Source: JALHNI01 sp031367405 (GTDB taxonomy: Bacteria > Acidobacteriota > Terriglobia > Bryobacterales > Bryobacteraceae). Taken from it: a stretch of 14,782 nucleotides of DNA. The notes beneath the pieces were generated by a model. It made no database searches, was not told the DNA's origin, and worked only from the letters and a program-made list of their open reading frames with translations. Shown one piece after another: positions 13,698 through 14,782 of the stretch (the stretch's first letter is position 1; every line of letters begins with the position of its first letter). Where the stretch lies: the NCBI GenBank assembly GCA_031367405.1, contig JANLPT010000121.1, positions 1 to 14,782 on the forward strand, in the 5' to 3' direction. The translations under genes were made by a program, and so were the position numbers.

Positions 13698-14782
13698 TTA
13701 CTTGATCAGTGCCTGGTAGACGAGCGTAGGAAACTTCGTCTGGAGATCGGTGGCGTTGGGCATCAATTGGAGCATCAGCACGATCACCGTATGGCTCTGG
13801 CGATCCACCTGATAGTTGGTGCCGTAAGCGCCACCCCAGCCGAACGCCCCCACGCCCGCCAGGCCGCTGGCACCGTAGCGATCAACCGTCTCGAAGCCCA
13901 AGCCAAAGCCCAAGCCCGTCGTGGAGTGCAGAGTGCCGGCCTGGTTCGTCGTCATCAGTTCCACCGTGCGCGGAGCCAGAATGCGAACCGTGCCCAACGC
14001 GCCTCCGTTGCGGATCATCTCCAGGAATCGCGCATAGTCATGCGCGGTCGACGTCAGTCCGGCCCCGCCCGCGAAGCTCTTCCGCGGACCCTCCACATAG
14101 GCACCCTGCCCCTTCGCACCTTCCGGCGCACGCACAATTAAACCGCCCTCACCGCTCGAATAAACGGCGGCCAAACGGCTGCTATCGGCGGGCGGAACAA
14201 AGAAGCGCGTGTCCTTCATCAATAGCGGGCCCGTGATTCGCGTGCGGATAAACTCATCGAGCGCCATGCCCGAAGCCTTCTCCACCACGCAGCCCAGAAT
14301 GTCCGTGTTGTAGCCGTAGACGAAAGCCTCGCCCGGCTGGGACAGAAAGGGCAGCGTGCCCAAACGCTCCATGGTGTCGCAGATGGGCTCCTCTTTATCG
14401 GCTGTGTACCAGCCATTGCCTGCGGCGGGCCCCAGACCCTTTTCCCGATAGAGCGCTGCGATGTGGCCTTCGGTCCCGTAAGAAATTCCGGCCGTGTGGG
14501 TGAGCAAATCCTGAATAGTGATGGGGCGTTTGGCAGGTACGGTTGTCATAACCCCATCAGCCTTCACGGCAACAGTGGTTTTGGTGAAGGTGGGGATGAA
14601 GTGGCCAACGGGTTCGTTCAGGCCGATCCTGCCTTCTTCCACCAGCGCCAGCACGGCGGTACTGGTGAAGGCTTTGGTCTGCGAGGCGATGCGGAAGATG
14701 GTATCGGTCGTCATGCGGCGACCGGCTTCTTTATCGGCCCAGCCCACGGCCTTTTCGTACACGGGCTTGCCATCGCGCAGTA
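13698..14782 (-). CDS. Serine hydrolase, beta-lactamase/class C type (partial at right edge)
   Basis: The frame is open from the right edge. LRDGKP precedes the visible GTG at 14762, so the real start lies outside the window. The SxxK catalytic motif is in FRIASQTKAFT (Ser codon 14682-14684). The Tyr motif is in FVYGYNTDILG, and ITIQDLLTHTAGISYG is a typical class C/esterase block. GWGGAYGT near the C-terminus takes the place of the KTG-like third motif. This family (PF00144) includes esterases, D-amino peptidases and penicillin-binding protein-like enzymes; which one this is cannot be told. The N-terminal ~30-70 residues, including any signal peptide, are missing. It is the first visible gene of the minus-strand run that continues with the M14 peptidase and lytic transglycosylase. 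Confidence 0.9.
   Translation of the reverse strand, partial: LRDGKPVYEKAVGWADKEAGRRMTTDTIFRIASQTKAFTSTAVLALVEEGRIGLNEPVGHFIPTFTKTTVAVKADGVMTTVPAKRPITIQDLLTHTAGISYGTEGHIAALYREKGLGPAAGNGWYTADKEEPICDTMERLGTLPFLSQPGEAFVYGYNTDILGCVVEKASGMALDEFIRTRITGPLLMKDTRFFVPPADSSRLAAVYSSGEGGLIVRAPEGAKGQGAYVEGPRKSFAGGAGLTSTAHDYARFLEMIRNGGALGTVRILAPRTVELMTTNQAGTLHSTTGLGFGLGFETVDRYGASGLAGVGAFGWGGAYGTNYQVDRQSHTVIVLMLQLMPNATDLQTKFPTLVYQALIK

Noticed and set aside
1..14782. CRISPR array
   Set aside because: No regularly spaced short repeats were found; the only tandem repeat is the 15-bp in-frame one in dnaX.

Overview
The window is a 14.8 kb stretch of GC-rich bacterial chromosome. The combination of a PEP-CTERM-type surface protein, a large secreted M14 peptidase, a half-size ChrA pair and the ffs-dnaX-ybaB-recR order suggests an Acidobacteriota genome (Solibacter/Bryobacter-like). 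That placement is inferred from gene style, not from a marker gene.

Layout. (1) Positions 1-2075, minus strand: one uninterrupted reading frame running off the left edge, at least 691 codons. It has a signal peptide, a complete PEP-CTERM sorting signal near residues 168-191, and then continues in frame into a second signal-peptide-like segment and a long secreted beta-rich protein. (2) Positions 2132-2740, minus: a YihX-like HAD phosphatase whose ATG overlaps head-to-head with the ATG of a two-gene chromate-transporter (CHR) pair on the plus strand (2739-3793, joined by ATGA). (3) Positions 3797-7875, plus: SRP 4.5S-type RNA, dnaX, ybaB, recR and a type II NADH dehydrogenase (ndh), the last overlapping recR by one base. 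(4) Positions 7876-9651: a cargo segment with a predicted PD-(D/E)XK-like protein (minus), a divergent higBA toxin-antitoxin operon with its own promoter and palindrome, and a small gene that looks 5'-truncated. (5) Positions 9652-9978: a second copy of the last 327 bp of ndh, followed by a possible degraded remnant. (6) Positions 10096 to the right edge, minus: serine hydrolase (partial), large M14-family metallopeptidase, and SLT lytic transglycosylase, closely spaced and probably co-transcribed.

The most informative structure is the ndh 3'-end duplication around the cargo. The first 173 bp of the two copies differ at one position. The following 153 bp differ at 17. This mosaic is what a single crossover between resident ndh and an incoming DNA carrying an ndh 3' end would leave: ndh stays intact with a borrowed tail, and the native tail is stranded 2.1 kb downstream. 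The cargo (nuclease-like protein, HigBA) has the flavour of a small defence or stabilisation module, but no defence function can be shown from sequence alone.

How the genes work together: SRP RNA, DnaX, YbaB and RecR are housekeeping functions in protein targeting, replication and repair. Ndh feeds electrons to quinone. The left- and right-hand minus-strand genes act mostly in the envelope or outside the cell (surface anchoring, peptide and peptidoglycan hydrolysis).
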